7,576 nt of DNA, taken from Bacteroidota bacterium (GTDB lineage: Bacteria; Bacteroidota; Bacteroidia; Bacteroidales; UBA10428). Location: assembly GCA_024640925.1 (NCBI GenBank), contig JAHEEB010000173.1:1-7576 (forward strand), written 5' to 3'. How positions within the stretch are numbered: the first letter of the stretch is position 1; each line of letters begins with the position of its first letter. Shown here piece after piece: positions 1 through 7,576 of the stretch. Below the pieces are notes generated by a model. The model was not told where the DNA came from. It searched no databases and saw only the letters and a list, made by a program, of their open reading frames with translations. Made by a program: the position numbers and the translations under genes.

Positions 1-1132
1 TAGGGAATTGGGACACTGTCCGGGTATTGAGAATTACTCGCGTTATTTTGATGGCCGTTTGCCTGGTTCACGTCCTTTCTGTTTGCTTGATTATTTTCCA
101 AAGGATTTTCTAATGATCATAGATGAAAGTCATGTTACATTATCTCAAATCAGGGCAATGTTTGGGGGCGACCACAGTCGAAAACAGACACTTATTGAAT
201 ATGCTTTTCGTTTACCTGCAGCAGGTGATAATCGTCCTTTAAAATTTGAAGAATTTGAAACCCTCACCCCTCAAACCATCTATGTTAGTGCTACACCGGC
301 TGATTATGAATTGGAGAAATCGGAGGGTGTTATCGTAGAGCAGGTAGTAAGACCAACCGGTTTGCTCGATCCGATAATTGAAGTCAGGCCCAGCACTAAC
401 CAGATTGATAACCTACTAAAGGAAATCAATGCGAATGTGCTCAAGAAAGAGAGAGTTCTTGTCACAACCTTAACAAAGCGCATGGCTGAAGAACTTACAA
501 ATTATCTAGTCAGATTTGACATAAAATGTAGGTATATACATTCTGATATAGATACGCTCGAACGCATCGAAATTCTAGAAGGATTAAGAGTTGGGGTATT
601 TGATGTTCTGGTTGGGGTTAATTTACTGCGCGAAGGTTTGGATTTGCCCGAAGTCTCTCTGGTGGCAATTATCGATGCTGATAAAGAAGGTTTTCTGCGT
701 TCGGAAAGATCGTTGACGCAAACAGCCGGTAGGGCTGCCAGGCATCTGAATGGCAGGGTAATTATGTATGCCGATAAAATAACCAATTCGATGCAGAGGA
801 CTATCGATGAAACCAACCGCCGAAGGGTAAAACAATTGCATTATAACGAGGAACACAATATTACACCACAACAAATTATTAAACCCATAACAAGCATTAT
901 GGAAGGGGTGCGAAAGGTTTCAGGTGAACCATATGCCTATACTGAACCAATTGAGCCTGATATTGCGGCAGATCCTGTTGTTCAATATATGGACAAAAAC
1001 GGACTTGAAAAAGCGATTGATATGGCGAGAAAGAAAATGGAGAAAGCAGCCAGCGATCTTAACTTTATTGAAGCGGCACAATATCGAGACGAAATGTATA
1101 AATTGAAAGAACTGATGGAAAACAAAAAATAA
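1..1132 (+). CDS. uvrB: UvrABC excinuclease subunit B, C-terminal part (5' end outside window)
   Basis: UvrB is the DNA-loading helicase-like subunit of bacterial nucleotide excision repair. It receives damaged DNA from UvrA, checks the lesion and recruits UvrC for incision. The reading frame is open from the window edge (first whole codon at 2), so this is a 5'-truncated view of about 376 residues; family members are usually about 670. A TTG at 8 is internal sequence ([13 protein letters not shown]), not the start. Visible landmarks are the Walker B DESH (122-133), the RPLKFEEFE and QTIYVSATP segments, the helicase motif VTTLTKRM (461-484), [19 protein letters not shown], motif [10 protein letters not shown] (719-742) and a C-terminal UVR domain (about 1004-1117), which in this family binds UvrC. 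No frameshift or missing motif is seen in the visible part. It converges on rpoD with 52 bases between the stop codons. The identification is certain at family level. Confidence 0.97.
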   Translation, partial: RELGHCPGIENYSRYFDGRLPGSRPFCLLDYFPKDFLMIIDESHVTLSQIRAMFGGDHSRKQTLIEYAFRLPAAGDNRPLKFEEFETLTPQTIYVSATPADYELEKSEGVIVEQVVRPTGLLDPIIEVRPSTNQIDNLLKEINANVLKKERVLVTTLTKRMAEELTNYLVRFDIKCRYIHSDIDTLERIEILEGLRVGVFDVLVGVNLLREGLDLPEVSLVAIIDADKEGFLRSERSLTQTAGRAARHLNGRVIMYADKITNSMQRTIDETNRRRVKQLHYNEEHNITPQQIIKPITSIMEGVRKVSGEPYAYTEPIEPDIAADPVVQYMDKNGLEKAIDMARKKMEKAASDLNFIEAAQYRDEMYKLKELMENKK

Positions 1133-1167
1133 ACCCGGAAAGAATCTCTCCCCGGGTATAAATTTTT
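1133..1167. terminator. Bidirectional rho-independent terminator between uvrB and rpoD
   Basis: ACCCGG (1133-1138) pairs perfectly with CCGGGT (1152-1157) across a 13-base loop, and part of the loop could pair further. On the + strand the stem is followed by ATAAATTTTT (to 1167). On the - strand it is followed by TTATTTTTTG, which runs into the end of uvrB. The T-rich tail on both sides and the convergent genes suggest one hairpin ends both transcripts. The stem is short and the loop rather long, so efficiency is uncertain. Confidence 0.7.
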
Positions 1168-1180
1168 CAGAAATATCCTT

Positions 1181-1197
1181 ATATCTAGCCTAGATAT
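1181..1197. repeat. 17-bp palindrome covering the rpoD stop codon
   Basis: ATATCTAG (1181-1188) and CTAGATAT (1190-1197) are perfect reverse complements around a single central C. The palindrome includes the rpoD TAG stop (1185-1187). An 8-bp direct repeat, ATATCCTT, flanks it at 1173-1180 and 1194-1201. As RNA this could form a 7-bp hairpin with a 3-base loop, but no T tract follows on either strand, so it is not an intrinsic terminator by itself. Function unknown; chance is possible in AT-rich sequence. Confidence 0.5.
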
Positions 1198-2045
1198 CCT
1201 TTAAGCAATTTGCTTCGGGATGTATGACGAAGACGGCGAATCGCTTTTTCCTTAATTTGTCGTACACGCTCACGTGTTAGTCCGAAGCGTTCACCGATTT
1301 CTTCAAGGGTCATTTCCTGCATCCCTATTCCAAAAAATAATTTTATAATATCTCTTTCTCTTTCAGTTAATGTAGAAAGAGCTCTTTCAATTTCCCTGTT
1401 CAAAGACTCACAAATAAGCTGTTTATCGGCCTTTGGCGAATCATTATTAACCAACACATCAAGCAAACTGTTATCTTCGCCTTCAACAAAAGGAGCGTCG
1501 ACAGATACATGCCTGCCAGAAACACGCAGTGTATCAGCAACCTTTTCTTTTGGAATTTCAAGAGTCTCTGCTAACTCCTCTGGAGTAGGAGTCCTTTCAT
1601 TTTGCTGTTCAAATTTATTAAAAGCTTTATTAAGCTTATTTAACGAACCAACCTGATTAAGCGGTAGACGCACAATACGTGATTGTTCAGCTAAAGCTTG
1701 CAAAATCGATTGACGAATCCACCAAACAGCATATGATATAAATTTAAACCCTCGTGTTTCATCAAATTTTTCAGCTGCTTTGATCAAGCCAAGGTTGCCT
1801 TCATTAATCAAATCGGGCAAACTAAGTCCCTGATTCTGATATTGTTTGGAGACAGATACAACAAAACGAAGGTTTGCACGTGTAAGTTTTTCCAACGCTT
1901 CACGATCACCTTTCTTTATGCGTTGTGCAAGCTCAACTTCTTCTTCAACTGTAATAAGTCCCTCTTTACCAATCTCCTGCAAATACTTGTCAAGCGAAGC
2001 ACTCTCTCTATTTGTAATCGATTTTGTGATCTTTAACTGTCTCAT
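1185..2045 (-). CDS. rpoD: Primary (housekeeping) sigma factor RpoD, Bacteroidota type
   Basis: This protein directs RNA polymerase to housekeeping promoters. The 286 residues match the short Bacteroidota primary sigma and lack the region 1.1 found in the 613-residue E. coli protein. Region 1.2 is at about 15-46 ([19 protein letters not shown]). Region 2 is at about 48-118, including [18 protein letters not shown] and the -10-reading helix [13 protein letters not shown] (105-117). Region 3 spans about 120-200. Region 4.2 has the helix-turn-helix [20 protein letters not shown] (246-265), with R258, E259 and R262 at the positions that contact the -35 element in E. coli. In region 2.4, Q112 matches E. 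coli Q437, but L115 stands where E. coli has T440. The ATG is preceded by a weak purine-rich GAAGG. It lies 114 bases downstream of htrA on the same strand with its own candidate promoter, so it may be transcribed both alone and by read-through from htrA. Confidence 0.97.
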   Translation of the reverse strand: MRQLKITKSITNRESASLDKYLQEIGKEGLITVEEEVELAQRIKKGDREALEKLTRANLRFVVSVSKQYQNQGLSLPDLINEGNLGLIKAAEKFDETRGFKFISYAVWWIRQSILQALAEQSRIVRLPLNQVGSLNKLNKAFNKFEQQNERTPTPEELAETLEIPKEKVADTLRVSGRHVSVDAPFVEGEDNSLLDVLVNNDSPKADKQLICESLNREIERALSTLTERERDIIKLFFGIGMQEMTLEEIGERFGLTRERVRQIKEKAIRRLRHTSRSKLLKGYLG

Positions 2046-2095
2046 CGTACCTTCATTAAAATTTTCCGCGAATTTATATTATTTACTATTCAATT

Positions 2096-2125
2096 CAAGA
2101 TTATTATTAATCTAAAAACTACAAA
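2096..2125 (-). promoter_or_regulatory. Candidate rpoD promoter (Bacteroidota type)
   Basis: On the - strand TTTG (2122-2125) is followed after 18 bases by TAATCTTG (2096-2103), which matches TAnnTTTG with one mismatch. The predicted start would leave a 5' untranslated region of roughly 45 bases. The consensus is established for the Bacteroidota primary sigma; this site is inferred by eye. Confidence 0.4.
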
Positions 2126-2156
2126 AATTCCGACAAAGATTACTCTCAGCTTTTGT
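2122..2156 (-). terminator. Weak candidate terminator after htrA
   Basis: Just past the htrA stop, ACAAAAG (2150-2156, - strand reading) can pair with CTTTGT (2133-2138) with one bulged A and an 11-base loop, followed by CGGAATTTTTG. The stem has few G-C pairs and the T tract starts late. The T tract also holds the rpoD -33 TTTG, so terminator and promoter would overlap. Partial read-through into rpoD is likely. Confidence 0.25.
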
Positions 2157-2159
2157 AAT

Positions 2160-3581
2160 TTATTTTAAACCAAAGGCATAATATGCTACAACACCATTTG
2201 GATATATTCCCTCAATGTATACGCCGCCTTTTACTTCTCCCAGGAGGCGGTTTACATCTTCCACAGAATTAACTTCCTGATTGTTAATACGTGTAATTAT
2301 AAAACCCTCCTGTACACCTTCTGTCCTGAGTTTACCAGCTGAAAGACTAGTAATTTTAACACCATTGGTTATTCCGAGTTTGGTTTTTTCTTGTTTTGTA
2401 AGTTCTTCAAAGTGTGCCCCGAGCAATGAATTAAATTCCCCAGATTTTACAATACTGGTACTCCCTTGCAGGTTACGTAAAGTAGCTTCTAATTGTTTCG
2501 TTTTATCATCTCTTTTTACAGTAACCAATATTTTATCATTCGGACGATATTTACTGACTTGTTCTTGTAATTCCGCGGGGCTGTTAATATTCACACCATT
2601 AATAAATGTAATTACATCTCCAACTTCGATTCCCGCATCTTTGGCAGCACCATCGGTTCTTACTTCGGTTACAAGGACACCTTCAATTTTTTTTATGTTT
2701 TTTTCCTTTGCAAGCTCAGCGGTAACCTCCTGAATTGAAACACCAAGAATAGCGCGCTGTACAGTGCCAAATTCAATAAAATCTTTAACAACCTTTTGTA
2801 CTATTGAAACCGGTACAGCAAAGGATATACCAGCATAACCCCCTGAAGGTGATATAATGGCAGAAGTTATACCTACCAGTTCGCCTTTCACATTTACAAG
2901 GGCACCGCCACTGTTACCTCTGTTTACGGCTGCGTCGGTCTGTATAAAAGATTCCATTCTATACTCATCCTGAATTATTCCAATATTCTTTCCTTTAGCA
3001 CTTACAATACCAGCTGTAACCGTTGATGTAAGATTAAACGGGTTTCCAACAGCTAGTACCCATTCCCCCACCTGGAGTTGTTCACTATTTCCCCACAAAA
3101 CGTATTGTAAATCTGTCGCCTTTATCTTTAACAATGCCAAATCGGTACTGGGATCAGTTCCTATAATTTTAGCTTCAAACTCGCGTTTATCATTAAGAGT
3201 AACCGATATTTGTTTGCTTCCTTCCACAACATGGTTATTTGTTACAATGTATCCATCGCTTGAAATTATAACACCTGAACCAAAACCAACAACAGGCTGA
3301 GTCTGATGTTCACCATAGAAAAACTCAAGAATAGGATTGTATGATTGTGCCTCCGACTGTGTTTTAACATGTACAACTGCTTCTACCGAGTGCTGAGCGG
3401 CTGCAACAAAATTAAAACTATCTATTCCTTCAAGCGAAAGTCCGGCAAAACCAACAGGCTGATTAACAATAGCCTGAATCACATCCCTTTTCGGAGAGAT
3501 AAATTTTGAGTATATAAAAACAGCGATTAAACCTCCAACAACAGCAATTAGTAAGGATGTAAATATATTTTTTATTTTCAT
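2160..3581 (-). CDS. HtrA/DegP-type (Do family) periplasmic serine protease with two PDZ domains
   Basis: This is an envelope protein-quality-control protease and possibly a chaperone for misfolded periplasmic proteins. The 473 residues start with a short basic stretch and a hydrophobic segment (about 6-26), then SKFISPKRD. No clear signal peptidase site follows, so it may be a membrane anchor. The trypsin-like domain (about 55-270) holds the full catalytic triad: H117 in VTNNHVVEG, D147 in DPSTDLALLKIK and S224 in RGNSGGALV. The loop before the domain core is short, as in DegQ/DegS rather than the long LA loop of E. coli DegP. PDZ1 is at about 278-370 (LGVSIQEV, AGIEVGDVITFINGV). PDZ2 is at about 380-470 and more divergent (EGFIITRINNQEV, EDVNRLL). 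The gene lies between alkD (125 bases upstream) and rpoD (114 bases downstream). A promoter match with an overlapping dyad stands before it, suggesting separate regulation. I give no symbol because degP, degQ and htrA are not cleanly separable here. Confidence 0.95.
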   Translation of the reverse strand: MKIKNIFTSLLIAVVGGLIAVFIYSKFISPKRDVIQAIVNQPVGFAGLSLEGIDSFNFVAAAQHSVEAVVHVKTQSEAQSYNPILEFFYGEHQTQPVVGFGSGVIISSDGYIVTNNHVVEGSKQISVTLNDKREFEAKIIGTDPSTDLALLKIKATDLQYVLWGNSEQLQVGEWVLAVGNPFNLTSTVTAGIVSAKGKNIGIIQDEYRMESFIQTDAAVNRGNSGGALVNVKGELVGITSAIISPSGGYAGISFAVPVSIVQKVVKDFIEFGTVQRAILGVSIQEVTAELAKEKNIKKIEGVLVTEVRTDGAAKDAGIEVGDVITFINGVNINSPAELQEQVSKYRPNDKILVTVKRDDKTKQLEATLRNLQGSTSIVKSGEFNSLLGAHFEELTKQEKTKLGITNGVKITSLSAGKLRTEGVQEGFIITRINNQEVNSVEDVNRLLGEVKGGVYIEGIYPNGVVAYYAFGLK

Positions 3582-3619
3582 GCCTGGAATAATTAGTTCA
3601 TTCTGTTAATGACTGATCG

Positions 3620-3635
3620 ATTTGCAAGTGCAAAT
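3620..3635. promoter_or_regulatory. 16-bp dyad at the predicted htrA transcription start (operator-like)
   Basis: ATTTGCA (3620-3626) and TGCAAAT (3629-3635) are perfect inverted repeats separated by AG. The right arm overlaps the predicted -7 element (3631-3638), and the dyad is centred close to the predicted transcription start, a position typical of repressor operators. I do not recognise a known regulator's site; a hairpin at the start of the RNA is an alternative. Confidence 0.4.
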
Positions 3636-3658
3636 ATATACTGAAAAGAAAAAGCAAA
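3631..3658 (-). promoter_or_regulatory. Candidate htrA promoter (Bacteroidota type)
   Basis: On the - strand TATATTTG (3631-3638) is an exact match to the Bacteroidota -7 element TAnnTTTG. An upstream TTTG (3655-3658) lies 16 bases away, slightly closer than usual. Transcription would start near 3627, giving a leader of about 45 bases. No Shine-Dalgarno sequence precedes the ATG at 3581. Confidence 0.55.
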
Positions 3659-3706
3659 GGTTTTTTATTTCGGGAATAATTTTTCTATAATCAAATGAAT
3701 TTACAA

Positions 3707-4369
3707 CTAAATGTATTTTGTAGCCTCCCGATAGCTTAATCCTGATAATTCGATTTTAGTTATAAAATTCCTCACCCAATCAGGGTTTGTCTTAGAATAT
3801 TCACGCAATATCCATCCAATAGCCTTACGAATAAAAAATTCTTTTGAACTGGCAAGTTGTCCGATATAATCCGAAAGGATTTCAACATTGGTAGTATTTT
3901 TATATTTCAACTGAAACAACAGTGAGGAACGCTGCAACCATATATTTCCAGAATCGATCCATTTTCGGGTTATAGGATTAATTTGTTCAGGATAAACTTT
4001 AAAATAACTTCCACAAGTTGATGATGCTAATCCATCAACTGAATCCCACCACGATTTGTTAATAATTAACTTTTCTATTTTATCAATATCGGTAATTTCA
4101 AATTTCTTCTCAAACTTCATTAAAAGATCCACAGCAAAGTACTGAAATTCACGTTGAGAGAATTCCCACAATTCAAATAGAACAGGAAATAATTTTTCTC
4201 TTGATGGTAATCCATTTTCAATTAAAAAGTCTTTTTGAATTGACCTCCTGGTCTTCGTATCAATACCAAAATAAGGAAACAATCCCTTCATATAGTTCTT
4301 CATCCAAACGGCACGTTGAAGATCAGCTGATTTCTCGAACTCTTTAACTAAAGGATCCAGATAGTTCAT
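3707..4369 (-). CDS. AlkD-family DNA alkylation repair glycosylase (HEAT-like repeats)
   Basis: AlkD proteins excise alkylated bases such as N3- and N7-alkylpurines, using a curved stack of HEAT-like helical repeats rather than flipping the base into a pocket. The 220 residues are slightly shorter than the 237 of Bacillus cereus AlkD. The known DNA-contacting and catalytic positions are present with an offset of one: KSWWDSVD with W108 and D112 (B. cereus W109, D113), R147 in WLQRSSLLFQLKYK (R148), and W186 in RKAIGWILREYSKTNP (W187). The chain ends with LSYREATKYI, which looks like a natural end for the family. The ATG at 4369 lies one base after the stop of the upstream exported-protein gene, so the two are almost certainly co-transcribed and translationally coupled. 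No clear hairpin terminator follows the TAG, so read-through towards htrA is possible. I am confident of the family; activity is inferred from conserved residues. Confidence 0.92.
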   Translation of the reverse strand: MNYLDPLVKEFEKSADLQRAVWMKNYMKGLFPYFGIDTKTRRSIQKDFLIENGLPSREKLFPVLFELWEFSQREFQYFAVDLLMKFEKKFEITDIDKIEKLIINKSWWDSVDGLASSTCGSYFKVYPEQINPITRKWIDSGNIWLQRSSLLFQLKYKNTTNVEILSDYIGQLASSKEFFIRKAIGWILREYSKTNPDWVRNFITKIELSGLSYREATKYI

Positions 4370-4370
4370 T

Positions 4371-5321
4371 TTATTTATAATAGTTTCCTAATTGTTTTTT
4401 AAAGGAGTTTTGATTGTATTCATTAATTTTAGTTATAATACTTTCTATCTCGGTATTTCTGGAAGTTATTTCCATATCGGTAAGATTAGCTGAGGATTTA
4501 TAAACGATTTTATCAATCTTGTAACCATCCGGGTCGAGAGACATTACGGCTGCAGCATCGAATTCGTCAAACACAATAATGGAAGGCAGATTATTTGAAG
4601 AATAAGACATTATCGACTCAAAAACCGCACTACTAATGTACTTTATTTGTGCATCTCCAAGATAATTTGCTCCCAAAATAACTTTAACCAGGTCGATTTT
4701 GGCTAGTATATTATTTTTTCCTTCTTTCTTTAATTTGTTATATTCTTTCTGTGATGTCTCCATAAAAAGAGTTAGATAGGAATCGGGCAAACTCTTCAGA
4801 TCACCAGTTGTTCCGGACGAAAGTCTTCGGTTATATTCTTTTTGGGCATTTTTTTGTTCATATGGAATATAGTAAGTCCAATTCTTAGTCCGTTTATAAG
4901 AATCGGTCATAGGATTTGGTTTCCAATCGGAGTCAGGTCGAATCATAAGTGGGGCTTGTAAATTTAGCTTTTGGGTTTCCAGAGCATATGCAATACAATT
5001 AGTAAAGTGAATCCATCCACCCCCAAGGTATGCATTCAATGAACTCCATAGAGTTTTCTGGTTTGAATGAATCAGCGTGTCTTTAGGCAAGTTGGCAGAA
5101 TATTCTAACCCCGGATTTACCGGATAAAAGATATAATCAGTACTAAACTCCTGTTTTGAGTTAGTAACATGGAATACATTTTTTATATCGTAGGTATAAT
5201 TTGAATCGTTGGCGAGTTTAAGATAAATCTGGTAGTCTAGTTTCCAATTCATCTCAGAAACCTGCGATTTTGCAACCAAAACAAAAGCGCTCAAAATCAA
5301 CACAAGACATTTTCTGTTCAT
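4371..5321 (-). CDS. Exported protein of unknown function
   Basis: I do not recognise this 316-residue protein and assign no function. The N-terminus is a good Sec signal peptide: MNRK, then a hydrophobic core (LVLILSAFVLV), then AKS followed by Q20, giving a likely cleavage after S19. No lipobox cysteine is in place, so periplasmic or secreted is favoured over lipoprotein. The mature part is rich in Tyr, Asn, Ser and Lys, with no other membrane segment. Segments that look constrained are GGGWIHFTNC (100-109, with the single mature-chain cysteine C109), PDSDWKPNPMTDSYKRTKNW (129-148), and the acidic FDEFDAAAVMSLDPDGYKID (251-270). The last section (about 280-316) is probably helical. It stands 198 bases after gyrB, beyond a strong terminator, and one base before alkD (TAA A ATG). 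No Shine-Dalgarno sequence is seen. The coupling with alkD is clear, but a functional tie to DNA repair is unproven. Confidence 0.85.
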   Translation of the reverse strand: MNRKCLVLILSAFVLVAKSQVSEMNWKLDYQIYLKLANDSNYTYDIKNVFHVTNSKQEFSTDYIFYPVNPGLEYSANLPKDTLIHSNQKTLWSSLNAYLGGGWIHFTNCIAYALETQKLNLQAPLMIRPDSDWKPNPMTDSYKRTKNWTYYIPYEQKNAQKEYNRRLSSGTTGDLKSLPDSYLTLFMETSQKEYNKLKKEGKNNILAKIDLVKVILGANYLGDAQIKYISSAVFESIMSYSSNNLPSIIVFDEFDAAAVMSLDPDGYKIDKIVYKSSANLTDMEITSRNTEIESIITKINEYNQNSFKKQLGNYYK

Positions 5322-5425
5322 GATATTCTACTTTTTATAAAGCATTTTGATATTTCTTTCTTGTAGCTTTCATCTTCAGTTGAAACCGCCGGTGAAAAAT
5401 TCAGTATTAACTTTGTTAAGGCCAT
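5318..5425 (-). CDS. Possible 35-residue leader ORF ahead of the exported-protein gene
   Basis: An ATG at 5425 opens a 35-codon frame (MALTKLILNFSP...) that ends with TGA overlapping the next gene's ATG as ATGA (5318-5321), the arrangement typical of translational coupling. It begins about 18 bases downstream of a candidate -7 element, so it would lie at the very start of the transcript. The middle is rather acidic and polar (STEDESYKKE). No known attenuator signature, such as a run of one amino acid followed by a terminator, is present. It may be a real leader peptide, the remnant of a lost gene, or chance. Confidence 0.25.
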   Translation of the reverse strand: MALTKLILNFSPAVSTEDESYKKEISKCFIKSRIS

Positions 5426-5442
5426 AGATATCTTTATTATAA

Positions 5443-5472
5443 TAAATTTAGAAACTCTATTGGCTTGACAAG
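5443..5472 (-). promoter_or_regulatory. Candidate promoter for the exported protein-alkD operon
   Basis: On the - strand CTTG (5469-5472) and TAAATTTA (5443-5450) are 18 bases apart. Each differs by one base from TTTG and TAnnTTTG. The site lies immediately after the gyrB terminator, where a new promoter is needed. The predicted leader to the ATG at 5321 is a little over 110 bases. Confidence 0.35.
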
Positions 5473-5475
5473 GAT

Positions 5476-5506
5476 AAAAAAATGCCGCAAGAAGCGGCAA
5501 TTTTTT
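5476..5506 (-). terminator. Strong rho-independent terminator after gyrB
   Basis: TGCCGC (5483-5488) and GCGGCA (5494-5499) form a G-C-rich 6-bp stem with a 5-base loop. On the - strand seven Ts follow (complement of 5476-5482), which fits termination of gyrB 13 bases beyond its stop. Six Ts (5501-5506) on the + side make it potentially active in both directions. It separates gyrB from the exported protein-alkD operon. Confidence 0.88.
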
Positions 5507-5519
5507 ATTAACTTATATT

Positions 5520-7519
<2,000 letters not shown>

Positions 7520-7530
<11 letters not shown>

Positions 7531-7547
7531 TATGGATTTATAATAAA
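7520..7547 (-). promoter_or_regulatory. Tentative gyrB promoter
   Basis: On the - strand TTTA (7544-7547) and CATATTTG (7520-7527) are 16 bases apart; each is one base from the Bacteroidota consensus TTTG / TAnnTTTG. The spacing equals that of the htrA candidate but is short for the family. It is the best candidate in the 101 bases available, which otherwise hold no recognisable gene. Confidence 0.25.
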
Positions 7548-7576
7548 CCGGAAATGAACTTTGAATCCTTTTTCCA

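Noticed and set aside
8..10. TTG at 8 as a start codon for the first gene
   Set aside because: The frame continues upstream to the window edge, and the residues around it match the interior of UvrB, so it is a leucine codon in a truncated gene.
502..874. Two open frames on the - strand across uvrB
   Set aside because: Both are antisense to conserved UvrB helicase motifs and have no recognisable protein features.
1842..2115. Open frames on the + strand over the 5' end of rpoD
   Set aside because: They are antisense to conserved sigma region 1.2/2, and their composition (Ser, Phe, Leu) is typical of shadow frames.
2281..2733. A 150-codon open frame on the + strand, antisense to htrA
   Set aside because: It lies wholly inside the clear htrA coding region, has low-complexity Ser/Leu/Val-rich composition typical of antisense reading, and shows no domain or promoter.
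5436..5472. A sigma-70-like pair TTGTCA / TATAAT on the - strand before the exported-protein gene
   Set aside because: The spacing is 24 bases, far from the 17 needed, and the sigma factor here is of Bacteroidota type; the TAnnTTTG-like site fits better.
5426..5500. Upstream extension of the small leader frame, starting from a TTG at 5500
   Set aside because: This start lies inside the gyrB terminator hairpin and upstream of the predicted promoter, so it would not be translated from the operon's own transcript.
7554..7576. A possible + strand gene start (ATG at 7554, reading MNFESFF) at the window edge
   Set aside because: Only seven codons are visible, with no Bacteroidota-type promoter match or ribosome binding site. 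The - strand also stays open for short stretches there, so direction cannot be decided.

Overview
This AT-rich window carries ordinary chromosomal housekeeping genes from a member of the Bacteroidota, probably a Bacteroidales or Marinilabiliales-like lineage; I cannot name a genus. Three things point there. The primary sigma factor is short (286 residues) and lacks region 1.1. Most starts have no Shine-Dalgarno sequence. Several intergenic regions carry matches to the Bacteroidota promoter pattern TTTG / TAnnTTTG, the best upstream of htrA.

Layout: positions 1-1132 hold the C-terminal part of uvrB on the + strand. Everything after it is on the - strand and converges on uvrB across a likely bidirectional terminator (1133-1167). 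In - strand order, right to left, the genes are gyrB (5520-7475) with a strong terminator (5476-5506), an exported protein of unknown function (4371-5321), an AlkD-type DNA glycosylase (3707-4369), an HtrA/DegP-type protease (2160-3581), and rpoD (1185-2045). The unknown gene and alkD are separated by one base and probably form one operon, possibly with a 35-codon leader ORF in front. htrA and rpoD each have a candidate promoter of their own.

Functionally, UvrB (nucleotide excision repair), AlkD (removal of alkylated bases) and GyrB (supercoiling) act on DNA. HtrA and the unknown exported protein act in the envelope, and RpoD directs housekeeping transcription. I see no mobile element, CRISPR array, tRNA, rRNA, toxin-antitoxin or defence system, and all full-length genes look intact. 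No stretch over 300 bases lacks a gene. The points most worth following up are a 16-bp dyad at the predicted htrA transcription start, the unknown exported protein coupled to alkD, and the possible leader peptide in front of it.
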